In this document: positions 15,522-23,513 of the stretch, in pieces | Layout of the letters: each line of letters opens with the position of its first letter | Position numbering within the stretch: position 1 is the stretch's first letter | Assembly (NCBI GenBank): GCA_937915735.1 | Contig: CALGGS010000039.1 | Coordinates: forward strand, 1 to 47,882 | Reading direction: 5' to 3' | Length of the DNA stretch: 47,882 nt | Source of the DNA: an uncultured Treponema sp. | GTDB taxonomy: Bacteria; Spirochaetota; Spirochaetia; Treponematales; Treponemataceae | Made by a program: the position numbers and the translations under genes | Notes under the pieces: model-generated | Told to the model about the DNA's origin: nothing | Seen by the model: only the letters and a program-made list of their open reading frames with translations | Database searches by the model: none

Positions 15522-16715
15522 TCAAGAAAATCTCTTAACGCCGTCCCCGCTTTCGCATACGAAAAACCCTGCGGCATATCCGACTTTTTCCCTATAGATT
15601 TTCTGCACATTCTCAATGAATGAGTCAATTTTGTCCTTGTGGACAAGGGCAATCGCACAGCCGCCAAAGCCCGCTCCGGTCATACGGGAACCAAGACAAC
15701 CATCCTGCTTCTGAGAAGCTTCGGCTAGTGTGTCAAGTTCAATGCCCGTAACCTCATAATCTTCTTTTAAGGATTTATGAGAAGCGTTCAAAAGAAGGCC
15801 GAGTTTTTCCAAATCTCCAGATTTAAGAGCTTTAAAAGCATCCAGCACCCTTTGATTTTCGTAAACGCAGTGTTTTGCCCTCTTTTGTAAGATTTCATCG
15901 CTCACAAAAGATTTTACACTTTCCCATTTTTCAGGAGTAAGCTCGCAAAGGGCCTTGATTTTAACATCATTGTCCTGCAATATTTCAAGAGCTTTCTCGC
16001 ACTGACTCCTTCTCTCGTTATATTTTGAGTCAGAAAGCTTTCGCACCTTATTCGTATTCATCACGACAAAGCGGTAGTCTCCCAACTCCAAAGGGGCGTA
16101 TTCATATTCAAGTGTCGCACAATCAAGCATTTCCGCAGTATTTTTCTTTCCAGTCGCAATGATAAACTGATCCATAATTCCGCAATTCACACCCATAAAA
16201 TTGTGCTCACTCATCTGACCTAGCTTTGCAATCTCAACTCTGTCAATATTAAAGCTGAAGGTCTCGCTAACAGCATAAGCAAAGCCACATTCAAGGGCAG
16301 AGGAAGAAGAAATTCCACCTCCAGCCGGAACATTGCTCGCCATTAAGATTTCAAAGCCACACGGGAATTTACAGCCTTTAGTCTTCAGCTGGCTTAAAAT
16401 TCCGTTCAGATAGTTCGCATAGTCATTTTTTTTGTCAAAAACAAAATCATCATTTATGTCAAACTCAAAGGTTCCAGGAAATCGCACATCGTTATAGATG
16501 ATTTTTGTGTCATTTCGCTTACGAATCGCCACATAAAGATAGCGGTCGATTGAAGCAGGGAAAACCTTGCCGCCATTGTAGTCGATATGCTCGCCGATGA
16601 TATTGATTCTTGCAGGGGAAGCAAAAACAGCAACATCGCTTTCAGAGCCACCATAAAACTTAACAAACTCCGCCGGTAACACACGCGGATTATATTCTTT
16701 TTCAGTAAGTCCCAT
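15522..16715 (-). CDS. galK: Galactokinase
   Basis: This 397-residue GHMP-family kinase phosphorylates galactose at C1 in the Leloir pathway. The substrate motif ARINIIGEHIDYNGG lies at about residues 35-50, the ATP loop PAGGGISSSSALE at about 130, and the C-terminal GHMP motif GSRMTGAGFGGCAIALV at about 340-356. I chose the ATG at 16715, which has GGAG 7 nt upstream; an in-frame start 12 codons earlier lacks a site. It is the third gene of galT-galM-galK on the minus strand, 55 bp after galM. It ends one base from the convergent kinase gene with no visible terminator. Confidence 0.92.
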   Translation of the reverse strand: MGLTEKEYNPRVLPAEFVKFYGGSESDVAVFASPARINIIGEHIDYNGGKVFPASIDRYLYVAIRKRNDTKIIYNDVRFPGTFEFDINDDFVFDKKNDYANYLNGILSQLKTKGCKFPCGFEILMASNVPAGGGISSSSALECGFAYAVSETFSFNIDRVEIAKLGQMSEHNFMGVNCGIMDQFIIATGKKNTAEMLDCATLEYEYAPLELGDYRFVVMNTNKVRKLSDSKYNERRSQCEKALEILQDNDVKIKALCELTPEKWESVKSFVSDEILQKRAKHCVYENQRVLDAFKALKSGDLEKLGLLLNASHKSLKEDYEVTGIELDTLAEASQKQDGCLGSRMTGAGFGGCAIALVHKDKIDSFIENVQKIYREKVGYAAGFFVCESGDGVKRFS

Positions 16716-16769
16716 AATTTTTCTCCATTTCAAAATAAGCGCGAATCGCAAGCCGCTAAAGAATCACTG

Positions 16770-17846
16770 TTAATTCGTGAGATTAGAGGTTTTAAATTTT
16801 AACACTGTTTTATGAGAATATTTTTCACCAGGCTTTAGTATGCAGCTTGGGAAAGAAGTCTCGTTCATTGCGTTCGGAAAACGCTCTGTTTCAAAGCAGA
16901 TTCCGTCATGTCTTTTGTGAGTAACTCCGCCCTTTCCTTTTAAGCCTGAGACAAAGTTTCCAGAATAAACATGAACGCCCCTTTGGTTCGTAAACATTTC
17001 CATTCGGATTCCACTTTCACAGCTCCAGAACTCCCCGAGCCTTACGACTTCACTTTCATCCGCGTTCGTGACAAAGCAATGGTCATAACCAAAAGGAGCA
17101 GAAGATTCTTTCGCAAACTGACTATTCGCAAAGTCAGATTTTTCTGTAATAAGCTTTTCGATATCCCGTCCGACAGTTTTTTCCCTCGTAAAATCAAAAG
17201 CAGTGCCTTCTACAGATAAGATTTTTCCGGTCGGAGTTAAGTCTTCCTTTGCCTGTAAGAATTTTTTGCAGTCGAGTTGCAAATGCTGATTTAAAATGCT
17301 GCCTTTTCCGTCAAGGTTAAAATAAGCGTGGTTCGTAAGATTTATCGGTGTCGCCTTGTCTGTAGTTGCCGTATATTCCCAAATAAGCTCGTTTTTATCG
17401 TTCAATTTGTAAATTACAGAAATCTCCAAGTTTCCAGGCATTCCCTGCTCTCCGTCGGGGCTTAGCCGTGTAAACCTTACGCCCTCCCCCTCTGAGTCAG
17501 AATATTTTTCGCCCTTCCAAAGCATTTTTTCGTAGCGGCAAAAGCCTCCGTGAAGAGAATTAGCGCCATCATTTTTGTCAACCTCATAAGTTTTTCCATC
17601 AAGAGTAAAGCGGGAGCCTGCGATTCTGTTAGCGAACCGCCCGACAATCGCATTATGACTTGAAGTTCCTTTCTTCCAGCCTTCTAAAGTGTCAAATCCG
17701 AGCAGAATATCAATTTTTTCGCCAGTTTTTGAAGGCACAAGAATATTTGTAATCGTGCAGCCATAATTCATAGCCGAAAACGAAACAGTTCCCTTCGAGA
17801 CTGTGTATAAAGTAATTTCATCATCTAATTTTCGCTCTTCTACCAT
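16770..17846 (-). CDS. galM: Aldose 1-epimerase (galactose mutarotase)
   Basis: This 358-residue mutarotase converts beta- to alpha-galactose so that galactokinase can use it. Family motifs are visible: GRFANRIAGSRF and NSLHGG near residues 70-100, the catalytic-His block NLTNHAYFNLDG near 165-178, and a C-terminal CFETERFPNAMN with the active-site Glu. AGGAG precedes the ATG. It sits between galT and galK in the same operon, 28 bp after galT. Length is normal. Confidence 0.92.
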   Translation of the reverse strand: MVEERKLDDEITLYTVSKGTVSFSAMNYGCTITNILVPSKTGEKIDILLGFDTLEGWKKGTSSHNAIVGRFANRIAGSRFTLDGKTYEVDKNDGANSLHGGFCRYEKMLWKGEKYSDSEGEGVRFTRLSPDGEQGMPGNLEISVIYKLNDKNELIWEYTATTDKATPINLTNHAYFNLDGKGSILNQHLQLDCKKFLQAKEDLTPTGKILSVEGTAFDFTREKTVGRDIEKLITEKSDFANSQFAKESSAPFGYDHCFVTNADESEVVRLGEFWSCESGIRMEMFTNQRGVHVYSGNFVSGLKGKGGVTHKRHDGICFETERFPNAMNETSFPSCILKPGEKYSHKTVLKFKTSNLTN

Positions 17847-17874
17847 AAAAAACTCCTATCCTAATCTATCCTTT

Positions 17875-19398
17875 TTAATTATTCAGAGAATTTACAAAGC
17901 TCTCAAAAGAACGCCGTCCTTCAGCGTCGCATTTATAAACACCAGCATGCTCCAGGACCTTGCTGAAAACATGACCGACTTCCTCTTTTAGAACGCTATC
18001 GGCTTTTTCCTCGCTCATTGAAGGAAAGTCGTATTTTTCTTTCAGTTCTTTTGCCCAAGGCCCGTGCTTTGAAAGATTTTCGTCTTTGGAAATATCCAAG
18101 CCTGCTCTGAGCGCTTTATTAAGATCAGAAAGCTCAGTTTTAAGCCGCCCTGGTAAAATCGCAAGCCCCATAACTTCAATTAAACCGATATTTTCTTTTT
18201 TGATATGATGAAGCTCTGCGTGCGGATGAAAGACTCCAAGCGGATGTTCTTCTGTCGTAATGTTGTTACGCAAAACCAAGTCCAGCTCAAAAAGCTCTCC
18301 CCTGCGACGGGCAATCGGATTTAGCGTATTGTGTTTTTCACCGTCAGTCTCGGCAAAAATAAAGGCTTTTTCGTCCGTGTAGCTTCGCCACTTTTGCAAA
18401 ACAAGATCAGAAAGCTCAACAAGCCGTTCTTTTTTTTCGCTTGTAAGGCGGATAACGCTCATCGGCCATTTTACAATTGCGCATTTTATGTCAGAAAAGC
18501 CGTTTACGGAGAATTCTTTTTCGATTGGGGCACGAGCCATAGCAAATTCATAAGCTCCCCCCTGAAAATGGTCGTGTGTCAAAATTGAGCCGCCGACAAT
18601 TGGTAAGTCCGCATTGCTTCCAATCGTATAGTGGGGAAATTTTTCGACAAAATCCAAGAGCCTCTCAAATGTTTTTTTTGAAATAAGCATTGGAGTATGC
18701 TCAAAACTAAAGACAATGCAGTGCTCGTTGTAGTAAACATAAGGAGAATACTGAAAGCCCCAGGTTTCGCCAGACAATTCGATTGGAATGATTCTGTGAT
18801 TATTACGCGCAGGATGATTTAACCGGCCCCGATAGCCAACATTTTCCTTACACAGAAGGCATTTCGGATACCCCGCCTGTTTCATCAGTTTTGCGGCAGC
18901 AATAGCCTTAGGGTCTTTTTCGGGCTTTGAAAGGTTTATAGTAATATCCATATCCCCATAGGGAGTTCTTGACAGCCACTTTAAGTCCTTACAAACCCGG
19001 TAACGGCGGATATAGTCAGAGTCATTGGAAAGCTTATAAAAAAAGTCCGTAGCTTTTTTTGGGTCTTTTTCGTATAGCGAGTAGAATTTCCTGGTGATAT
19101 TGCTCGGTCGGTCGACAAAAACGCTCATAATCCTGCTGTCAAATAAATCACGGTAAACGACACCTTCTCCGCCAGTAAGATTTTTATCCGTGGCATAATC
19201 CAAAATATTTTTCAGGATTTCTTCAAGGTCACAAATCTCAACCTCCGGAAGAGAGCAAGCCTCCTCGTCATTTTCAAAGCCATCAAGATTTAAAAGAGAC
19301 AAGATTTCGTTTTTCGCAAAGATTACATCTTCTTTTTCGATAAGGCCTGTTTTTACCGCATAAGAAACAAGCCTGTTAACTTCTGTAAAAATACTCAT
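17875..19398 (-). CDS. galT: UDP-glucose--hexose-1-phosphate uridylyltransferase, class 2
   Basis: This 507-residue enzyme exchanges UMP between UDP-glucose and galactose-1-phosphate. It matches the long Firmicutes-type class 2 GalT (about 510 residues) rather than the shorter E. coli type. Visible motifs are CLLCKENVGYRGRLNHPARNNHRIIP, the GGSILTHDHFQGG catalytic region with its His cluster, and FHPHAELHHIKKENIGLIEVMGLAILPGRL. I chose the ATG at 19398. An in-frame start 12 codons earlier would overlap the predicted -35, and this ATG sits 7 nt after a -10-like CACAAT. It is first in galT-galM-galK. No galE or sugar transporter lies in the window. Confidence 0.9.
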   Translation of the reverse strand: MSIFTEVNRLVSYAVKTGLIEKEDVIFAKNEILSLLNLDGFENDEEACSLPEVEICDLEEILKNILDYATDKNLTGGEGVVYRDLFDSRIMSVFVDRPSNITRKFYSLYEKDPKKATDFFYKLSNDSDYIRRYRVCKDLKWLSRTPYGDMDITINLSKPEKDPKAIAAAKLMKQAGYPKCLLCKENVGYRGRLNHPARNNHRIIPIELSGETWGFQYSPYVYYNEHCIVFSFEHTPMLISKKTFERLLDFVEKFPHYTIGSNADLPIVGGSILTHDHFQGGAYEFAMARAPIEKEFSVNGFSDIKCAIVKWPMSVIRLTSEKKERLVELSDLVLQKWRSYTDEKAFIFAETDGEKHNTLNPIARRRGELFELDLVLRNNITTEEHPLGVFHPHAELHHIKKENIGLIEVMGLAILPGRLKTELSDLNKALRAGLDISKDENLSKHGPWAKELKEKYDFPSMSEEKADSVLKEEVGHVFSKVLEHAGVYKCDAEGRRSFESFVNSLNN

Positions 19399-19405
19399 AA
19401 AAATG

Positions 19406-19434
19406 ATTGTGCAACCGATTGCGCAAAATGTCAA
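19406..19434 (-). promoter_or_regulatory. Promoter of the gal operon, possibly leaderless
   Basis: TTGACA (19429-19434), a 17-nt spacer and CACAAT (19406-19411) on the minus strand. The -10 ends 7 nt before the galT ATG, and no Shine-Dalgarno sequence is present. The -10 is a poor match, so this is a weaker case. Confidence 0.45.
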
Positions 19435-19437
19435 GTA

Positions 19438-20688
19438 CTACATTTTCATGCCGAATTTTTCCATTAATTTTGCGTGCAGGCCTTCTGTTTCACTGTCGTT
19501 CAAGCCAAGGCTCTGAGCATTTGTCAAATCCTTTAAAGCATTGTCAAAATCACCGATTTTATAATAAGAGACTGCCCGCCTGAAATGAGCGTGAGACTGA
19601 TACTCATTAATTCTGATTGACTCGGAATAAGCGGCAATAGCCTCTTCATGCTTATTCATTATGCTCAAAACAATTCCAATGTAATAATAAGACCTGAAGC
19701 CATTCGGATCTGAAATTACGCTCGCCTGAAAATCTTCAAGGGAAGCCTGGTAATTGTTCTGCGCAAAGTACGCCATTCCCCTATGCTTGTGAATTACAGA
19801 AAGAACCGGTGCCGGAGGTGTCGGCTGGGAATTTAAGATTATGCTGTAAATTTCTACAGCCTTTTCAAGTTCTCCGTGGTTATGGGCCTGAATCGCCTCA
19901 AGAATCATATCATCGATTGTGCCGTGAACATAAGGAGAAACCCGGTTTATGCTCTTTGGCTCAAGATTTTCGATTTTTTTGCCACTTGAAGAAAGGGTAA
20001 GCTCATCTGCCTTTTCGTAAAACGCCTCTCTGCGGGCCTCAACCTCTCCCTGTAATTTTTTCTGATAGTCTCGAATTTCCTGAAAAATTATGTCCGCGAG
20101 GGTAAGGCTTGCGTTCATTGAGGCGAGTTTTCGCCGAAGCGGCATATCAAAAGGAGTAAATTCAGATTTATAGATTAACTCGTGCTCAACCTCTGCCCAA
20201 GCATCCTGCAAAATAGTTCTGATTTGGATTTCACACACAAGGCTTTCCGGAAGCGGAAGCTCACACCGTTCGGGCATACAGTCAGCCGGAATTGAAACCA
20301 AAACATGTACTGACTCATATCCGAATTCCCTAAAACTCTGCTGGGCTCCTTTATACTCTACTTCCTTAACTACAAAATTTTCCTTGATTTGCTTTTCAAC
20401 CTCGCTCAAATCCTCAAGAAAAGCACAGATAACGCGGATTCCCATCATATCCGTAAGCTCAACGAAATTATTTTTTTCTGCTTCATCAGATTTTAAGCGC
20501 AAGACCTTTCTGTAATAGCTGTTAAAAGATTTAACTCTTGATTTATATGTTGGATTTGATGCTAATTTTATTGTTTTACGAAGTTTTTCTTCGATTTTTG
20601 TCATAATTTCTGACAAAACTGGCTTGTAAGACTCGTAAGTAGCTTTAATATTATTCTTGCTCGGCATTGAATTTACAAAATTTTCCAT
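19438..20688 (-). CDS. RelA/SpoT-type (p)ppGpp synthetase domain fused to TPR repeats
   Basis: This 416-residue protein has an N-terminal RelA/SpoT synthetase domain (about 20-215). Its motifs are KSRVKSFNSYYRKVLR, LTDMMGIRVICAF, FGYESVHVLVSIP and CEIQIRTILQDAWAEVEHELIYK. The C-terminal part (about 260-400) holds about four TPR repeats, such as HKHRGMAYFAQNNYQASLEDFQASVISDPN. There is no HD hydrolase domain and no TGS/ACT regulatory tail, so it looks like a synthetase-only alarmone enzyme whose activity may be controlled by a protein partner bound to the TPRs (inference). It may make ppGpp, pppGpp or another pyrophosphorylated nucleotide. An extended -10 ends 7 nt before its ATG, with no ribosome site. 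The galT promoter overlaps the end of this gene. Confidence 0.85.
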   Translation of the reverse strand: MENFVNSMPSKNNIKATYESYKPVLSEIMTKIEEKLRKTIKLASNPTYKSRVKSFNSYYRKVLRLKSDEAEKNNFVELTDMMGIRVICAFLEDLSEVEKQIKENFVVKEVEYKGAQQSFREFGYESVHVLVSIPADCMPERCELPLPESLVCEIQIRTILQDAWAEVEHELIYKSEFTPFDMPLRRKLASMNASLTLADIIFQEIRDYQKKLQGEVEARREAFYEKADELTLSSSGKKIENLEPKSINRVSPYVHGTIDDMILEAIQAHNHGELEKAVEIYSIILNSQPTPPAPVLSVIHKHRGMAYFAQNNYQASLEDFQASVISDPNGFRSYYYIGIVLSIMNKHEEAIAAYSESIRINEYQSHAHFRRAVSYYKIGDFDNALKDLTNAQSLGLNDSETEGLHAKLMEKFGMKM

Positions 20689-20695
20689 AAAGATT

Positions 20696-20706
20696 ATTTT
20701 AACACA
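20696..20706 (-). promoter_or_regulatory. Extended -10 promoter, leaderless start of the RelA-TPR gene
   Basis: TGTGTTAAAAT on the minus strand ends 7 nt before the ATG at 20688, and no ribosome site lies between. A TTGCTT element 16 nt upstream could serve as -35. Confidence 0.6.
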
Positions 20707-20729
20707 GATTTTTATAAAAGCAAGAAAAT

Positions 20730-20763
20730 AAAAAAAAAACCGCCTGCATTTTGCAAGCGGTTT
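20730..20763 (-). terminator. Terminator of flaA
   Basis: On the minus strand, a stem AAACCGC...GCGGTTT (20737-20763) with inner TGCA pairing and one mismatch is followed by a run of T (complement of 20730-20739). It lies about 23 nt past the flaA stop. Confidence 0.85.
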
Positions 20764-20785
20764 AGGATTAGAAGAATCTAATCAA

Positions 20786-21901
20786 TTATTTTGCGTCAGC
20801 AGCCTGACCACCGTTAGACTGAGCTGCAGAATCACTATTTGCGTCAATAGTTGGAGTGAAGTTCTCTTCTGTAGCCATCTTCTGTCGTTCGATGTATCTG
20901 TTAACCTGTTTGTTACCAAATCGAGACATTTCAAGAGCCTGTCGAGCATTCTCTTTGCGTCCGATGATACCCCAAAGGTCTTCATCTGCGATGTCGCGTT
21001 CTGTTTCAAGATTTGCTTTATCGTAAATGATTTTTACATTCTTGAAGTATCCAATGTAGTCATCACCAATGTGAGCTGCATCACGGCAAATCTGGAAGCC
21101 TTCGAATTTAACGAATGGCTCGCCACGAGGATAGATTGGGTAAACACGGATTTCGCGAGTGCGAACTTCTGTGATGTATTCTGGGTTGTTCCATTCAAGA
21201 GTTTTCCAACCGTCGAATCCGAGGTAACCCATAAAGTAGCGGCGTACAACATTGTCGTTGTCAGAAAGAAGTACATAAAGTGCGTGTGGGAAGTTCATAC
21301 CCATTGTTGTAACAGCAACCTTTTTGAGTGTACCAACATTCTTAACAAGACCGTAAGCTGGCTGATCTTTGTTTGATGGATCGTCTGATTCAAACAACCA
21401 TTTTGGTCCTGAAGATTCGCCTTCGCTGCTCTCTGAAGCCTGTCGGTTACCAGAATCATCTGCTACTGCATAAGGCTCGTAAGCTGGAATCTGGAATGGA
21501 GGAACGATTTTAGCATTTGCGTTGTAAGCACCTGTTGGGAATACAACTCGAACACCCATAACCTCACCAAACTGCTTAGATGGAGCAGCTTTTACCTGAG
21601 ACTGAGCCAAGCTTGAAACATTTCGAGCAGAACTGTTGAGAACTACTTCCCATTCTGGAAGTGCGAGAGAAGACTTCATGAGCTCTTTCTGTTTTGAGTC
21701 GAAAGATGCACCAGCTGCCTTTGCATAATCCATAATGGTTCGCTTGTTCTGGTTGTTTGTTTTTTCACCGTCGTAGTCCTCTGGATAAACGGCGATGTCC
21801 GCAGTAAGCGTTGAGAAATCGATAAGAGTTCTTTCTTCTGCGAAAGATGAAAGACCGACGATTGTCATCAATGCTGCTGATAAAACCAAAGTTTTCTTCA
21901 T
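20786..21901 (-). CDS. flaA: Flagellar filament outer-layer (sheath) protein FlaA
   Basis: This 371-residue protein is the sheath component of the periplasmic flagellum of spirochaetes. The signal peptide MKKTLVLSAALMTIVGLSSFA is followed by EERT at the mature start. The body has FlaA-like blocks such as EVMGVRVVFPTGAYNANAKIVPPFQIPAYEP, GMNFPHALYVLLSDN and RRYFMGYLGFDGWKTLEWNNPEY. The tail is rich in Gln, Asn and Ala. I chose the ATG at 21901, which has GGAGC upstream and begins the signal peptide. It has its own sigma70-type promoter (21948-21976) and its own terminator, so it is a single-gene unit just past the cell-shape operon. Flagellin (FlaB) genes are not in the window. Confidence 0.92.
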   Translation of the reverse strand: MKKTLVLSAALMTIVGLSSFAEERTLIDFSTLTADIAVYPEDYDGEKTNNQNKRTIMDYAKAAGASFDSKQKELMKSSLALPEWEVVLNSSARNVSSLAQSQVKAAPSKQFGEVMGVRVVFPTGAYNANAKIVPPFQIPAYEPYAVADDSGNRQASESSEGESSGPKWLFESDDPSNKDQPAYGLVKNVGTLKKVAVTTMGMNFPHALYVLLSDNDNVVRRYFMGYLGFDGWKTLEWNNPEYITEVRTREIRVYPIYPRGEPFVKFEGFQICRDAAHIGDDYIGYFKNVKIIYDKANLETERDIADEDLWGIIGRKENARQALEMSRFGNKQVNRYIERQKMATEENFTPTIDANSDSAAQSNGGQAADAK

Positions 21902-21947
21902 TTTTGAAGCTCCTTTTATCAATATGATGTAGCCTTGTATATCCTAC

Positions 21948-21976
21948 AGTATCTAATATAAAACGATTTTTGTCAA
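21948..21976 (-). promoter_or_regulatory. Promoter of flaA
   Basis: TTGACA (21971-21976), a 17-nt spacer and GATACT (21948-21953) on the minus strand. The predicted start near 21941 gives a leader of about 40 nt with a GGAGC ribosome site. It looks like a housekeeping rather than a sigma28 promoter. Confidence 0.7.
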
Positions 21977-21995
21977 CGAAAAAATTATATAATTT

Positions 21996-22475
21996 TCAGT
22001 CTTTTAAACTTAAATCAATAAAATTCCCGTCGATAAAAAGCTCTATATTTTTGATTTCTGTAAAATTTTTTCTGATGTTTTTTTTGAACAGCTCAACACT
22101 TTCCCCGATGTTTCTACTGCCACTTTCCTGCAAGACTGCCTCCTCAGAAAGCCCCACATATAGCGTTTTTCCACGCAAAAAGCAGTAATCCACCACAGTT
22201 CCGAGAGTAAAAAGCGGGCGGCCACGGTAAAAGGACGGACCTAAAATAAGCTCGTCGACATAGCAGGCAATTTTTCCCTGGACAGGATTTGAAGAGAGAT
22301 AGCGGACCTCCTTCTGTGTCTTGTTGCTTCCTGAAACAGGGTAAATAAAGACCCGGCGGTTAGTCCCTAAATGAGACAAAATATGAATCAAAACAAAGAG
22401 AAAAACAATTGCCAGAAATGCAAAACCGATTTTTAAGAGGAGTTTTTTGTCTGAAAGAATAGCTTTATAATTCAT
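21996..22475 (-). CDS. GerMN-domain membrane protein
   Basis: This 159-residue protein has an N-terminal membrane anchor at about 14-36 (LLKIGFAFLAIVFLFVLIHIL) and a GerMN-like domain from about 42 to the end. Domain features are VFIYPVSGS, VDELILGPSFY, TVVDYCFLRGKTLYVGLSE and IELFIDGNFI. GerMN domains are found in spore-germination GerM and in wall-associated lipoproteins and are thought to bind peptidoglycan or a partner. It is the last gene of the cell-shape operon, 3 bp after the amidase, so a role beside that amidase is likely (inference). Confidence 0.75.
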   Translation of the reverse strand: MNYKAILSDKKLLLKIGFAFLAIVFLFVLIHILSHLGTNRRVFIYPVSGSNKTQKEVRYLSSNPVQGKIACYVDELILGPSFYRGRPLFTLGTVVDYCFLRGKTLYVGLSEEAVLQESGSRNIGESVELFKKNIRKNFTEIKNIELFIDGNFIDLSLKD

Positions 22476-22478
22476 AAA

Positions 22479-23513
22479 CTAATGATTTGTAAATCCCCTT
22501 GAACGCTCGAAATGAGTTACGAAGGCGGACAGCCCATTATATATTCCCAGCGACATTTTTTGCAAGTATGAGTTGTCAGCCAGAAGCAGAGCTTCTTTTT
22601 CGTTTGAGAGGAAACCAACCTCAACAAGAACGGCCGGCATATTTGAATTTTTTACGACAAACCACTCCTCCGCCTTGATACCGCGGGGACTTGAAAGATT
22701 TCCTACCTGAGCTGAGATTCCGTCCATAATGAATTTTGCGATTAGAATGCTTTCGGTTGTGTACTCTTCTTCCATCATTGAATTCATGACATTGAAGAGA
22801 TTTTTGTCAACATCGCCAGTTTTTTCGAGAACGGTGCGCCGGTAGCCCGGAGAAAGATACCAGACCTCATATCCGCTGGCTTTTTTGTCGAGAGAAGAAT
22901 TTACATGAACTGAGACATACAAAATGGCCTCTTTTTCCCCCAGCTTTACGCCGTTTGCAATTTCTGTTCGCTCTGCAAGGGAAAGGAATTTATCAGTGTT
23001 GCGCGTCATAAGGATTTTTTTGTCAGGATAAGCCGATTTCAGGCGGGAATAGAGCATTTTTCCAACAGCAAGGTTAACATCCTTTTCTTTTACGGTGAAG
23101 GTTTTTCCGTTCACCTTGTGCGTCATCATAGCTCCCGGGTCTTTTCCGCCGTGACCAGGGTCAATTAAGATTGCTCCGATTTTAAATCCGTTTGAATTTT
23201 CGGCATTTTCACTCTTAAAAAGCTTGTTCGCACTGTCTAGAAATGCCTTCGTAACTAAAATTCCGCCGTCTTTTAAGAGAGGAGCGTCAACGAGAGCGAG
23301 TTTTTTGTAGTCCTGAAGTACGAAATTGTCGCCTGCGCGGAAAGAAAGCTGATGGCCATTTTTTTCGAGAAGACCAGAGCCGCTCAATGAGTCGTAGTAG
23401 ACAGTCGCCCCGAGTTTTTCAGCCTCAGAGATGAGATTGAGATTCGCCGTCTGAGCGAAAATTGCCGTCGCAAGAGAGAAAATCGCAAAAAGTAAAAATA
23501 GTCGTCGGTTCAT
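22479..23513 (-). CDS. N-acetylmuramoyl-L-alanine amidase (Amidase_3)
   Basis: This 344-residue periplasmic zinc amidase cleaves the bond between MurNAc and L-alanine in peptidoglycan. A signal peptide (LFLLFAIFSLATAIFA) is followed by an N-terminal domain of about 80 residues. The Amidase_3 domain begins at about 110 with ILIDPGHGGKDPGAM and continues with the second zinc His in YVSVHVNSS and the catalytic Glu in VLVEVGFLSNEKEA. Such enzymes split septal wall or remodel peptidoglycan. Its start overlaps the upstream ATP-grasp stop by 4 nt (ATGA), so the two are translationally coupled. Confidence 0.9.
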   Translation of the reverse strand: MNRRLFLLFAIFSLATAIFAQTANLNLISEAEKLGATVYYDSLSGSGLLEKNGHQLSFRAGDNFVLQDYKKLALVDAPLLKDGGILVTKAFLDSANKLFKSENAENSNGFKIGAILIDPGHGGKDPGAMMTHKVNGKTFTVKEKDVNLAVGKMLYSRLKSAYPDKKILMTRNTDKFLSLAERTEIANGVKLGEKEAILYVSVHVNSSLDKKASGYEVWYLSPGYRRTVLEKTGDVDKNLFNVMNSMMEEEYTTESILIAKFIMDGISAQVGNLSSPRGIKAEEWFVVKNSNMPAVLVEVGFLSNEKEALLLADNSYLQKMSLGIYNGLSAFVTHFERSRGFTNH

